From Bacteroidales bacterium UBA6244 (GTDB lineage: Bacteria > Bacteroidota > Bacteroidia > Bacteroidales > F082): 64,000 nt of DNA. A program made the translations under genes and the position numbers. The notes under the pieces were generated by a model, which searched no databases, was not told the DNA's origin, and saw only the letters and a program-made list of their open reading frames with translations. The stretch spans positions 29,634-93,633 of the forward strand of contig DJVY01000100.1 in NCBI GenBank assembly GCA_002440885.1, given 5' to 3'. Shown one piece after another: positions 48,692-56,442 of this stretch (position 1 is the first letter of the stretch; each line of letters starts with the position of its first letter).

Positions 48692-50743
48692 TTATTTAAT
48701 GTTTTTCAGATAATTATATATCTCAACCTGCGACCTGACCTTTTTCTTTCCATCGTCTTTTTTGTATTGATTTTCTGGTGTCTGACTTATAAGTCGTGCT
48801 TTCTTGTTGTCAGCAAGCTGAATTTGCAGTATGTCCCATAATTCTTTCTGCAAGGCAGGATCATAAATGGGGCATATCACTTCAAACCGATGATCGAAAT
48901 TGCGGATCATCCAGTCGGCGGAGGCGATAAAATATTTAGGTGAACCGCCATTGGCAAACACCAGAACCCGTGAATGCTCCAGAAATTTATCTACAATACC
49001 TATGGCCGTGATGTTTTCGCTTAACCCTGGAATTCCCGGTACGAGAATGCAAATGCCTCTGCAGATGAGCTGTATTTTTACACCTGCCTGTGAGGCCTTA
49101 TAGAGCTTTTGGGTAATTTTATTATCGACTAAATTGTTGAGCTTGATAATAACCCAGGCTTCTTTACCGCTTTTAGCATTTTTTATTTCCTGGTTAAGTA
49201 ACCTGATCAGCTGTTTGCGCATCTGATAAGGGGCGACCATCAAATGTTCAAAACGTGGTGGCGTGTAGGGTGATTCGAACAGATGAAAGAGCATATTTAC
49301 CTCGTTGGTAATACTCTGGTTTGCAGTTAGCAAGCTGTCATCGGAGTACACTTTAGCTGTCGATTCGTTGAAGTTCCCCGTGCTGATATTGGTGTAATAT
49401 ATGTTCCGGCCGTCTTCTTTTCTTCTGATCAGCAGCAGTTTGGCATGAACCTTATAGCCAGGCAGTGTTTTGATGATGTTAACACCTTCTTCACGAAGTT
49501 TTCTGGTCCAGTAAATGTTGGCTTTTTCATCGAAGCGCGCCTGTATTTCCAGAAAAACTGTGACATCTTTACCGTTTCGGGCAGCATTTATCAAAGCATT
49601 TATAACATTGGAGTCGCGGGCTGCCCTGTAAAAAGTCATTTTTATTGCTCTAACTTTCGGATCAATAGAGGCTTCGCGAAGCAAATCGACAATGTACTGA
49701 AACGATTGATAAGGGTAATGGAGCATGATGTCACCCTCCTTTATTTGGTTGAGGATGCTTTTTCGTTCAATGAGACGGGGATGAGTAAGTGGCTTCATTT
49801 TTTCGTAAACCAGGGCTTTCATCCCCATTTTCGGGAACGACATAAAATCTTTCAGGTTGTGATACCGTCCACCACCCCGGATATGGTCTTCCATGGTAAT
49901 ATTCAATACTGAGAGCAACAAATCGAGTAAATGTTGGGGGATATTTTTGTCGTATACAAACCGTACCGGTGCTCCTTTTTTTCTTTTTTTTATGCTGTCG
50001 CTGAGCTGTTCCATGAAACTTTTTGAGATATCATTATCGATATCCAACTCAGCATCACGTGTGAATTTAATGGTAAACGACTCAAACTCATCAAACCCGA
50101 AAGGACTAAAAATCTCGCTCAGGTTATACCTGATAACATCATCAAGGAACATGACAAATTTATTGTCATCTTTGGAAGGCAGGATTAAAAAGCGGGGAAT
50201 GATATCGGTGGGAACTCGAATCAAGGCAAAGTCCTCTTTTGTAGGGTGTGCTGAGTTGCGAAGGATAATGGCCAGAAAAATGTCGTTATCTTCCAATGTG
50301 TCAGGGTTGTGAAGGCTTTTAACCATGATTGGAAAAAGAATAGGACGTACACTATTCTGGAAATACTGGTGGACAAATTTTCCCTGACTTTCGTCGAGGT
50401 GTTTGTCATCGAGAAAAATGATATGCTTCTTTCTCAACTCCTCTTTTATCGCCTGATAGGTTTCTGTGTAGATTTTTTCCTGATCTGAGACAATTTTCTG
50501 AATCTGTTCGAGTACTTTTCTTGGTGACTCAGTATACTCTTCACCCATTTTCTCAATCTGGGCCATGCGCTTTAGAGTAGCTACCCGCACCCTGAAAAAC
50601 TCGTCCCGGTTGCTCGAAAAAATACCAAGAAACTTAAGCCTTTCGATAATTGGGTTGCCTGGATCCATGGCCTCCTGTAAAACTCGTCCGTTAAATTCAA
50701 GCCAGGAAACTTCCCGGTTTATGAGGTACTTAGGGTGGTTCAT
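48692..50743 (-). CDS. ppk1: Polyphosphate kinase 1
   Basis: Reversibly makes polyphosphate from ATP. The 683-residue protein opens with REVSWLEFNGRVLQEA, the N-terminal PPK1 signature, then the head domain (LGIFSSNRDEFFRVRVA). The autophosphorylated His is in GYKVHAKLLLIRR and the phospholipase-D-like second His site is near FANGGSPKYFIASADWMIRNFDHR. It lies 39 nt after the SixA-like gene and 2-26 nt before the TPR gene, forming a three-gene unit. Confidence 0.97.
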   Translation of the reverse strand: MNHPKYLINREVSWLEFNGRVLQEAMDPGNPIIERLKFLGIFSSNRDEFFRVRVATLKRMAQIEKMGEEYTESPRKVLEQIQKIVSDQEKIYTETYQAIKEELRKKHIIFLDDKHLDESQGKFVHQYFQNSVRPILFPIMVKSLHNPDTLEDNDIFLAIILRNSAHPTKEDFALIRVPTDIIPRFLILPSKDDNKFVMFLDDVIRYNLSEIFSPFGFDEFESFTIKFTRDAELDIDNDISKSFMEQLSDSIKKRKKGAPVRFVYDKNIPQHLLDLLLSVLNITMEDHIRGGGRYHNLKDFMSFPKMGMKALVYEKMKPLTHPRLIERKSILNQIKEGDIMLHYPYQSFQYIVDLLREASIDPKVRAIKMTFYRAARDSNVINALINAARNGKDVTVFLEIQARFDEKANIYWTRKLREEGVNIIKTLPGYKVHAKLLLIRRKEDGRNIYYTNISTGNFNESTAKVYSDDSLLTANQSITNEVNMLFHLFESPYTPPRFEHLMVAPYQMRKQLIRLLNQEIKNAKSGKEAWVIIKLNNLVDNKITQKLYKASQAGVKIQLICRGICILVPGIPGLSENITAIGIVDKFLEHSRVLVFANGGSPKYFIASADWMIRNFDHRFEVICPIYDPALQKELWDILQIQLADNKKARLISQTPENQYKKDDGKKKVRSQVEIYNYLKNIK

Positions 50744-50782
50744 TATGTAGTAATTTTGGCTGTGTGAGTTAAAAAGTGTGTG

Positions 50783-51307
50783 TTAAAAAAAGGATTGATT
50801 TTTATCGGTGGAGGACACGACAAAAGTAGGCTTTGCGCAGGCTGCATCGTAAATATTTGTCCAGGTGTTTATATTCAAACTGAATCCGAAAATACTTGAA
50901 GTAGGCATTCCGCTCACAGGCCTCAACATAAAGCGGTTGGCCAAATCTGTTAACCCGGGATTGTGTCCTACCAACACTACCGTATGGTATTCATCTGAAA
51001 GTGAGGCAATTTCGTCCAGTAGCATGTATTCGTCTGCAAGGTAAAGCTTCGATTTCACCAGAATCTCTATCTCGGGATAGTTAACTGACTGAGCTGCAAT
51101 TATTGCAGTTTCAAATGCCCGGCTGGCATCGCTGGATAATATCAAATCCACCTCATTAAGTTCCGTGCATCGTTGCAGTGTGTTTTTGGTTTCAATAACG
51201 CCGGCTCTCTCCAATGGACGTTCCCTATCGGTTTGGTTTGGCGAAAATTCATTCGCCTTACCATGCCTGATCAGGAAAAGTTTTTTGCTTTGCTTTTTAG
51301 CCTCCAT
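50783..51307 (-). CDS. sixA: SixA-like phosphohistidine phosphatase
   Basis: A histidine phosphatase (phosphoglycerate-mutase fold) of 174 residues from the ATG at 51307. The catalytic RHG motif is LFLIRHGKA at the N-terminus; the second Arg is in LSSDASRAFETA and the second His in VVLVGHNPGLTDLAN. SixA removes phosphate from phosphohistidines in phosphotransfer proteins. The target here is unknown; co-transcription with ppk1, itself a phosphohistidine enzyme, is notable. The longer frame (to 51370) lacks family similarity. Confidence 0.88.
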   Translation of the reverse strand: MEAKKQSKKLFLIRHGKANEFSPNQTDRERPLERAGVIETKNTLQRCTELNEVDLILSSDASRAFETAIIAAQSVNYPEIEILVKSKLYLADEYMLLDEIASLSDEYHTVVLVGHNPGLTDLANRFMLRPVSGMPTSSIFGFSLNINTWTNIYDAACAKPTFVVSSTDKNQSFF

Positions 51308-51630
51308 ACAATTATAAAAGAGATAAAATGTAAAAGTAGTCAAAGAATTGAAACGGCAAATGACCTTCATCTTAACTTTAGTTAAATTATCCTGGCTTAG
51401 AAAGTGGCGCTGGTTTTATGCCCCGGATTCCTCTTATCGTATAATGCTTGTCTGATGTACATTTTATTAGAAAATTTAATGAGTTGTTTTAGAGTTTGTT
51501 AAAAGTTTTTAAACGGTTATAATCACTTAAAGACGTAAGTAAATGGTTATTAACCGAGTATACTGAAAAGCCAACAGTAGTTTTGCGACTTCAAAGTTCT
51601 TTAATTCATATTCATTTAATACTTATTTCA
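51308..51630. other. Divergent intergenic region sixA / ssb
   Basis: A 323-nt AT-rich gap without a credible gene. It holds the ssb promoter box at 51578-51585 and a near-consensus TACTTTTA box for sixA on the minus strand (51338-51331). Nothing else recognised. Confidence 0.4.
51578..51585 (+). promoter_or_regulatory. Putative ssb promoter, -7 box TAGTTTTG
   Basis: A perfect TAnnTTTG 45 nt before the ATG at 51631. It overlaps an upstream in-frame start at 51583, arguing against that longer reading. Confidence 0.5.
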
Positions 51631-51969
51631 ATGAGCACTTTAAGAAATTCCGTACAGTTAATTGGCCGTTTAGGCAATGATCCTGAAGTTAAAACTTTTG
51701 GCGAGAACAAAACCAAGGTTCGTTTTTCGCTGGCTACGAGTGATTATCACGTAGATAAAAACGGTGAGCGTGTAGAGGATACGCAATGGCACAACATCAT
51801 CGGCTGGGGCAACGTGGCCACCATTGCTGAGAAATACCTGAAAAAGGGACATGAGGTGGCCGTGCGCGGTAAGCTAACCTATTCTGATTGGGTTGACAAG
51901 GACAACCAGAAACATTATATGACTGAGGTAGTGGTTTCGGAGATTCTCTTGATGGAGAAAAAGAAGTAG
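51631..51969 (+). CDS. ssb: Single-stranded DNA-binding protein, short form
   Basis: An OB-fold protein of 112 residues: NSVQLIGRLGNDPEVKTF at the start, TQWHNIIGWGNVATIAEKYLKKG in the middle and VRGKLTYSDWVDKDNQKHY later, all typical of SSB. It ends SEILLMEKKK and lacks the flexible tail and acidic tip (DxxxxF) that recruit repair and replication partners in E. coli SSB. It may be a specialised paralogue or the lineage's minimal form. Confidence 0.93.
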   Translation: MSTLRNSVQLIGRLGNDPEVKTFGENKTKVRFSLATSDYHVDKNGERVEDTQWHNIIGWGNVATIAEKYLKKGHEVAVRGKLTYSDWVDKDNQKHYMTEVVVSEILLMEKKK

Positions 51970-51989
51970 TCGGGATTATGTGTTTCATT

Positions 51990-52020
51990 AGCTGCGGACG
52001 TAAAAATCCGCAGCTTTTCT
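51990..52020. terminator. Terminator between ssb and rsmD
   Basis: AGCTGCGGA and TCCGCAGCT form a perfect 9-bp stem with an 8-nt loop, followed by TTTCT and the end of rsmD. It mainly serves ssb. Confidence 0.8.
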
Positions 52021-52561
52021 ATTCTTCCGGATAATGGAAGAAGCTGAAGTTGACTTTTCCGTAGTTGCGACGTGAGTGAAAAAACTCAAAACTGTTAAAA
52101 TCAATTGATTTTGGATGTTCAACTATCAACCAGCCTCCTTTGTTGAGTTTGTTTGTTTTAAACACCAGTTCGGCTATTTCCGGGATATTTTCCATAGCAT
52201 AGGGCGGGTCTGCGAAAATTACGTCGAAGGTTTGTCCTGAGGTTTTTAAAAACCTGAAAACGTCTGATTGGATGACATTTAGTTCGTCCATCTCGAAATG
52301 GGTTGCCGTTTGCCTGATAAACTTTACACAGCTGTAATTTGTTTCTATTGCGGTAACGCTAGTCACACCCCTCGACACCAATTCATAGGAAATGTTTCCA
52401 GTGCCACTGAATAAGTCAAGGGCGCTTTTCTCGTCTAAATCAATGATGTTGCCCAGTATATTAAATAAACTTTCTTTGGCGAGGTCGGTGGTAGGGCGAA
52501 CAGGTAAATTCTTCGGAGGTGAGATAATCCGGCGTTTGTATTTACCTCCTACTATTCGCAT
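52019..52561 (-). CDS. rsmD: 16S rRNA m2G966 methyltransferase
   Basis: A 180-residue SAM-dependent methyltransferase. It starts MRIVGGKYKRRII, with LFSGTGNISYELVSRG for SAM and FADPPYAM for the NPPY-type catalytic motif, then GGWLIVEHP. It overlaps the end of the upstream DUF3822 gene by 10 nt. Confidence 0.95.
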   Translation of the reverse strand: MRIVGGKYKRRIISPPKNLPVRPTTDLAKESLFNILGNIIDLDEKSALDLFSGTGNISYELVSRGVTSVTAIETNYSCVKFIRQTATHFEMDELNVIQSDVFRFLKTSGQTFDVIFADPPYAMENIPEIAELVFKTNKLNKGGWLIVEHPKSIDFNSFEFFHSRRNYGKVNFSFFHYPEE

Positions 52562-53421
52562 AACAGGCTGTTGAAGAGAATGTAATGGTGGTGAAGATTA
52601 ATTTGATCGAAGAGGTACGAATACTCAAAGCTGGTGTTTTTTTCAATCATCTTAAAATGCTTAATGTATCTGTAAATCATCTCGTAATAGGGACTTACCT
52701 TATCTACTTTTCCCAGCATAACGAGGTTTACTTTTTCCGGGTTAAGGGTAAGTTGTTCGATGCTTAGCAGCAGGAAGTATATAAAATCTTCCTTTGTGTT
52801 GAATGGAAACTGATTATAGAAGTTCAGGTTCTTTTCATTGAAATGAACCAAATCGAAACAGTTATCGTGTACCTGTAGAAAGAGTGTGTTGCGATCGTAT
52901 TTGTTTTTGTTGATGATGGCCAGACTTTCTGTAAGGGCTGAGGAAAAGTGCATTATTTTAGCGTTGGCCCAAAAATCTTTTATCTTTTCCACAACAGGAT
53001 TCGAGGCATAATATACCATGTAAGCCCCGATATTTTTTAACTGGTCGTACAGAATTCGTGAGTTTTCCTGAAAAGGATGGTTAAATCCTAAGAACAAGTG
53101 TTTCTGTTGTGGGTCAAAAAGTGCTTGCGGAATAGGGGTCGAAAACCGATTAACCAGCATCACGGTTACTTCCTTGTAAGGGAAAGCAAACCAGGGCTGT
53201 TCGTTTAAAATTTGCCCGAACAAAGAAGGTAACTGACTTTCCTCTTTTACATTGGGGAAGTGAAAAGCCTGCAAACCGATAAATTTATTTTTCTCGGGGT
53301 TCAGAACGCAAAAAACAAGTCCATGCAAACTAATTTGCATGGACAAGATATAATTCCTGGTATTGGCCTCTTTAAATGATTTATCGAGGATATTGATATA
53401 TGGTGACAGCTTTAGGGACAT
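52552..53421 (-). CDS. DUF3822 protein, actin-like ATPase-fold candidate
   Basis: A 289-residue protein of the DUF3822 family, which in Bacteroidota is usually next to rsmD. It has a repeated beta-strand/helix plan resembling half of an ASKHA/PilM-like fold (YILSMQISLHGLVFCVLN; LFLQVHDNCFDLVHF as the second strand set), but I cannot identify an ATP-binding motif by eye. It follows the pseudopilin-like gene by 12 nt and overlaps rsmD by 10 nt. Function unknown. Confidence 0.7.
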   Translation of the reverse strand: MSLKLSPYINILDKSFKEANTRNYILSMQISLHGLVFCVLNPEKNKFIGLQAFHFPNVKEESQLPSLFGQILNEQPWFAFPYKEVTVMLVNRFSTPIPQALFDPQQKHLFLGFNHPFQENSRILYDQLKNIGAYMVYYASNPVVEKIKDFWANAKIMHFSSALTESLAIINKNKYDRNTLFLQVHDNCFDLVHFNEKNLNFYNQFPFNTKEDFIYFLLLSIEQLTLNPEKVNLVMLGKVDKVSPYYEMIYRYIKHFKMIEKNTSFEYSYLFDQINLHHHYILFNSLLCE

Positions 53422-53433
53422 CCTAAAAAGCCG

Positions 53434-54030
53434 TTATTCCCAGTTACCATCTGTAGAGGGCTCGACCATTGAACCAACTTTTAACCCGGGATATTTTTCA
53501 ATATCTTCAAATTTTGAAATCAGGTTGGCGATGGATTGCTCGTCCATCCCTTTGAGGAAAGATTTAAAAGGTGCTTTGGCCTCAAATACGTTTACGTCAA
53601 CACCACCACGATCGATCGTGTCGGCCTGCATTTCAAATACGATTCCACCAGAAAAAGGTATGGTTTTAAAGTTGGTGAAAGTAAAACCAGTCTTTTTCCC
53701 AAACAAAGAATCTGCTACATTGATAAAACCTACGGTGTCATTAATGGTTCTTGTGTAGGTGGTATCGGTAGGATCCGGAATAATTTTTACCACAGGTATT
53801 TCGGCAATTTTCAGAAAGGTGATGAGCGTGTCAAAATCAGCGGCATAACTTCCTTTAAGTTGTTTGTAAATAAGCTGTGAACTCCTGATGTCTTTTAACC
53901 TTTGAATAACAACCTTTTCGCGGTTTGCTTTTTCCTGATTAAATCTAACAGGTTCCATTATGCTTTCAAAAACAAGATAGGCCAGTCCGATAATGACCAA
54001 TGCTAAAACGATTTGAACGATCTTTTTCAT
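53434..54030 (-). CDS. Pseudopilin-like single-span membrane protein
   Basis: A 198-residue protein with an N-terminal membrane helix (MKKIVQIVLALVIIGLAYLV) followed by a charged helix and RLKDIRSSQLIYKQLKGSYA, the sort of R-x-x-Q-x-x-Y-x-x-x-x-G-x-Y segment seen in pseudopilins after their long N-terminal helix. A canonical prepilin cleavage site (G/A before FTLxE) is not visible. Thus it may be only pilin-like in shape. It is the first gene of a unit with DUF3822 and rsmD. Confidence 0.6.
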   Translation of the reverse strand: MKKIVQIVLALVIIGLAYLVFESIMEPVRFNQEKANREKVVIQRLKDIRSSQLIYKQLKGSYAADFDTLITFLKIAEIPVVKIIPDPTDTTYTRTINDTVGFINVADSLFGKKTGFTFTNFKTIPFSGGIVFEMQADTIDRGGVDVNVFEAKAPFKSFLKGMDEQSIANLISKFEDIEKYPGLKVGSMVEPSTDGNWE

Positions 54031-54049
54031 GTGTAAAATAATTTGATAG

Positions 54050-54057
54050 CAAAATTA
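54050..54057 (-). promoter_or_regulatory. Putative promoter of the pseudopilin-like/DUF3822/rsmD unit, -7 box TAATTTTG
   Basis: A perfect TAnnTTTG on the minus strand, 19 nt upstream of the ATG at 54030. Confidence 0.5.
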
Positions 54058-54148
54058 GAATAATAAACGGAATAGGCTGATATTTCGTATGAATAATTTT
54101 TTAACTTTTATCGGGTTTTAATAAAAATCCCACCGTTGTAATGAGGTT

Positions 54149-54592
54149 TTACAAGGCTTCGAAGTCAGGTAATCCATTGAGGAAAGAAAATGTTTGTGTT
54201 TCATGATTCAGACGACAACAATAGAAAGCGCTCCCATTGCTGATAACCATATAATCAACTTTTAGTTTCAGGTTGTAGTTAGCTGCCTGCTCCATGGTTT
54301 TTTGAGTTAACTTAATTTTTGGCGATTTGAATTCGATAAGCATAGCCGGTTTGCCTTTTCGATTGTAAACCACAGCATCAAATCGCCTTGGCATGTGGTT
54401 TACCTGAATTGTTTTTTCTACTGATATCAGCGATCGCGGATAATTCAGGTCTGAGGTCAGGTAAGCTAGAAAATGCTGGCGAACCCACTCTTCGGGTGTA
54501 AGTGCCACATACTTTTTACGCCAGTAGTCAAATATTTCCTCTTTGCCTTCGTCGTTTATCCTGATCTGAAATTTGTTTTCGGTGTTCGACAT
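54149..54592 (-). CDS. HsdR_N-like nuclease-fold protein (stand-alone)
   Basis: A 147-residue protein resembling the N-terminal nuclease domain of type I restriction HsdR (HSDR_N). RRFDAVVYNRKGKPAMLIEFK shows the D...ExK core of the PD-(D/E)xK fold, with the Asp in RFDAVVY and E-F-K in LIEFK. Upstream, WVRQHFLAYL and YPRSLISVEK are typical of the family. There are no hsdM, hsdS or helicase domains nearby, so it is not a working type I system. It is common as a small orphan in Bacteroidota; DNA or tRNA repair roles are possible but unknown. Confidence 0.75.
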   Translation of the reverse strand: MSNTENKFQIRINDEGKEEIFDYWRKKYVALTPEEWVRQHFLAYLTSDLNYPRSLISVEKTIQVNHMPRRFDAVVYNRKGKPAMLIEFKSPKIKLTQKTMEQAANYNLKLKVDYMVISNGSAFYCCRLNHETQTFSFLNGLPDFEAL

Positions 54593-54640
54593 GTTTATCT
54601 TTTCGTCCGTATTTTGGGTGTAAAACTACTTTAAAAATTG

Positions 54641-54657
54641 TAAATTTGCCAAAACTA
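54641..54657. promoter_or_regulatory. Back-to-back -7 boxes for amn (+) and the HsdR_N-like gene (-)
   Basis: TAAATTTG (54641-54648, plus strand) is separated by one base from the minus-strand TAGTTTTG (54657-54650). The amn ATG is 15 nt past the first box; the other gene starts 58 nt past the second. The boxes are so close that simultaneous use seems impossible. Confidence 0.45.
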
Positions 54658-54662
54658 TTCAT

Positions 54663-55433
54663 ATGATCGAAAAGCAGGAAATTGTTGAAAACTGGTTGCC
54701 CAGATATACAGGCTTAGCGCTCGAGGGTTTTGGGAAATTTATTCTTCTGACTAATTTTAAGCAGTACCTTGAGCTTTTTGCTCAATGGAATAACGTAGAA
54801 ATCGTGGATAAAAATGCCAACATGCCTTGTGCTACTGCCGGCGATATTACCATGATTAATTTTGGTTTTGGAAGTGCCAACGCGGCCACTGTAATGGATT
54901 TACTCAGTGGAATTCAGCCAAATGCGGTCTTGTTCCTGGGGAAATGTGGTGGTATCAAAAGGAAAAATGAAGTCGGCGACCTGATTTTGCCCATTGCAGC
55001 TATTCGCGGCGATGGAACCTCAGATGATTATCTGCCCTCAATTGTTCCTGCACTTCCCGCTTTTAGCATGCAAAAGGCCATCTCTACTACAATCAGAGAT
55101 TTTAACCGCGATTATTGGACCGGCACGGTATACACTACCAACCGAAGGGTTTGGGAACACGACGAGAAATTTAAGAAATTGCTGCGCAAAACACGCTCAA
55201 TGGCTGTAGATATGGAGACAGCTACCATTTTTACTGTCGGATTCGTAAACGAAATTCCAACCGGAGCTTTGCTTCTGGTTACCGATCAACCCATGATCCC
55301 CGAAGGGGTGAAAACAATTGAAAGTGATAAAAAAGTGAATAAGGATTTCGTTGGCGATCACATCAAAATCGGAGTAGAATCCCTGAAACAGCTCATAAAT
55401 AATGGGTTAACTGTTAAACACCTGAGATTTTAG
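54663..55433 (+). CDS. amn: AMP nucleosidase, short form
   Basis: Hydrolyses AMP to adenine and ribose-5-phosphate. The 256-residue protein has the nucleoside-phosphorylase fold without the N-terminal regulatory domain of E. coli Amn. Motifs: LFLGKCGGIKRKNEVGDLILP at the phosphate/ribose site and MAVDMETATIF (purine/ribose binding), then LLLVTDQPM. holA begins 2 nt after its stop. Confidence 0.92.
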   Translation: MIEKQEIVENWLPRYTGLALEGFGKFILLTNFKQYLELFAQWNNVEIVDKNANMPCATAGDITMINFGFGSANAATVMDLLSGIQPNAVLFLGKCGGIKRKNEVGDLILPIAAIRGDGTSDDYLPSIVPALPAFSMQKAISTTIRDFNRDYWTGTVYTTNRRVWEHDEKFKKLLRKTRSMAVDMETATIFTVGFVNEIPTGALLLVTDQPMIPEGVKTIESDKKVNKDFVGDHIKIGVESLKQLINNGLTVKHLRF

Positions 55434-55435
55434 TT

Positions 55436-56440
55436 TTGACTTTCGCTGAAATTGTTCGAAACCTGGGGAACAAAATATTTGCTCCTGTTTACTTCTTCCA
55501 CGGAGAAGAGCCTTGGTATATTGACCAACTCACCGACTTAATAGAGGACTCCATATTGGATGCTGCCACGCGCGATTTTAATCAGTCGGTTATTTATGGT
55601 TACGATGTTACCCCAAGGGAAGTCGTTGATTTGGCCCGGCAGTTTCCCATGATGGGGAACTATCAGGTTGTGATTGTGAAAGAAGCCCAGGAGCTTAAGT
55701 CGTGGGATGAAATTGAAAAATATATTGCTCAGCCGTTGTCTACCACCATACTTGTTTTAGCCCACAAGCATAAAAAAGTTGACAAAAGAAAAGCTTTCTA
55801 TAAAACGATTACCGGATCGAAAAATGTGGTTGTTTTTGAGTCGGTGAAAATTCGAGACAATAAAATTCCAGACTTTATAAAAGAAGAACTGGCTAAAAAG
55901 GGATTTAATATCGAAAGTCGGGCACTTCAGCTTATGGCCGAATACCTGGGCAACGATTTAGGGAAGATAAACAATGAGCTTCAAAAACTGCTTATTAATT
56001 TGCCACCGAACACCCGGATTAATGAGGGCCACATTGAGCAAAACATTGGAATCAGTAAAGATTTCAATGTTTTTGAACTGCAAAATGCGCTGGTACAGCG
56101 CAATATTTTAAAGGCCCAACGCATCGTAAACTATTTTGAGGCCAACCCGAAGGATAACCCTATTCAGATGCTTACGCCGATGTTGCACAATTTCTTTATG
56201 AAGGTTTTTTTGTATAGTAACCTTGCCGGAAACCCGCCCAACATTATAGCCTCTGAAATTGGAGTTTCACCCTATTTTTTATCGGAATACGCTTTGGCAG
56301 CCAAGTCGTTTTCACCCCTAAAGGTGAAAGGTGTTATCTCGGATTTGCGTAAGCTGGACTTAAAAAGTAAGGGCGTCGACAGTACAGACTCTACAGGTTA
56401 CGATGACCTGAAAGTACTTGTTTATAAAATCCTCAACTGA
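55436..56440 (+). CDS. holA: DNA polymerase III delta subunit
   Basis: The delta subunit of the clamp loader, which opens the beta clamp. The 334-residue protein shows VYFFHGEEPWYIDQLTD at the start, YGYDVTPREVVDLARQFPMMGNYQVVIVKEA (key residues F-P-M-M and V-I-V-K-E-A) and a C-terminal helical collar (ELQNALVQRNILKAQRIV, FSPLKVKGVISDLRKLDLKSKG). It starts with TTG at 55436, 2 nt after amn; no ATG is better placed. Convergent with the GH13 gene (2-nt gap). Confidence 0.93.
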   Translation: MTFAEIVRNLGNKIFAPVYFFHGEEPWYIDQLTDLIEDSILDAATRDFNQSVIYGYDVTPREVVDLARQFPMMGNYQVVIVKEAQELKSWDEIEKYIAQPLSTTILVLAHKHKKVDKRKAFYKTITGSKNVVVFESVKIRDNKIPDFIKEELAKKGFNIESRALQLMAEYLGNDLGKINNELQKLLINLPPNTRINEGHIEQNIGISKDFNVFELQNALVQRNILKAQRIVNYFEANPKDNPIQMLTPMLHNFFMKVFLYSNLAGNPPNIIASEIGVSPYFLSEYALAAKSFSPLKVKGVISDLRKLDLKSKGVDSTDSTGYDDLKVLVYKILN

Positions 56441-56442
56441 TA

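Noticed and set aside
54149..54592. A type I restriction-modification system
   Set aside because: Only an HsdR_N-like domain is present; no helicase, methylase or specificity genes are nearby.
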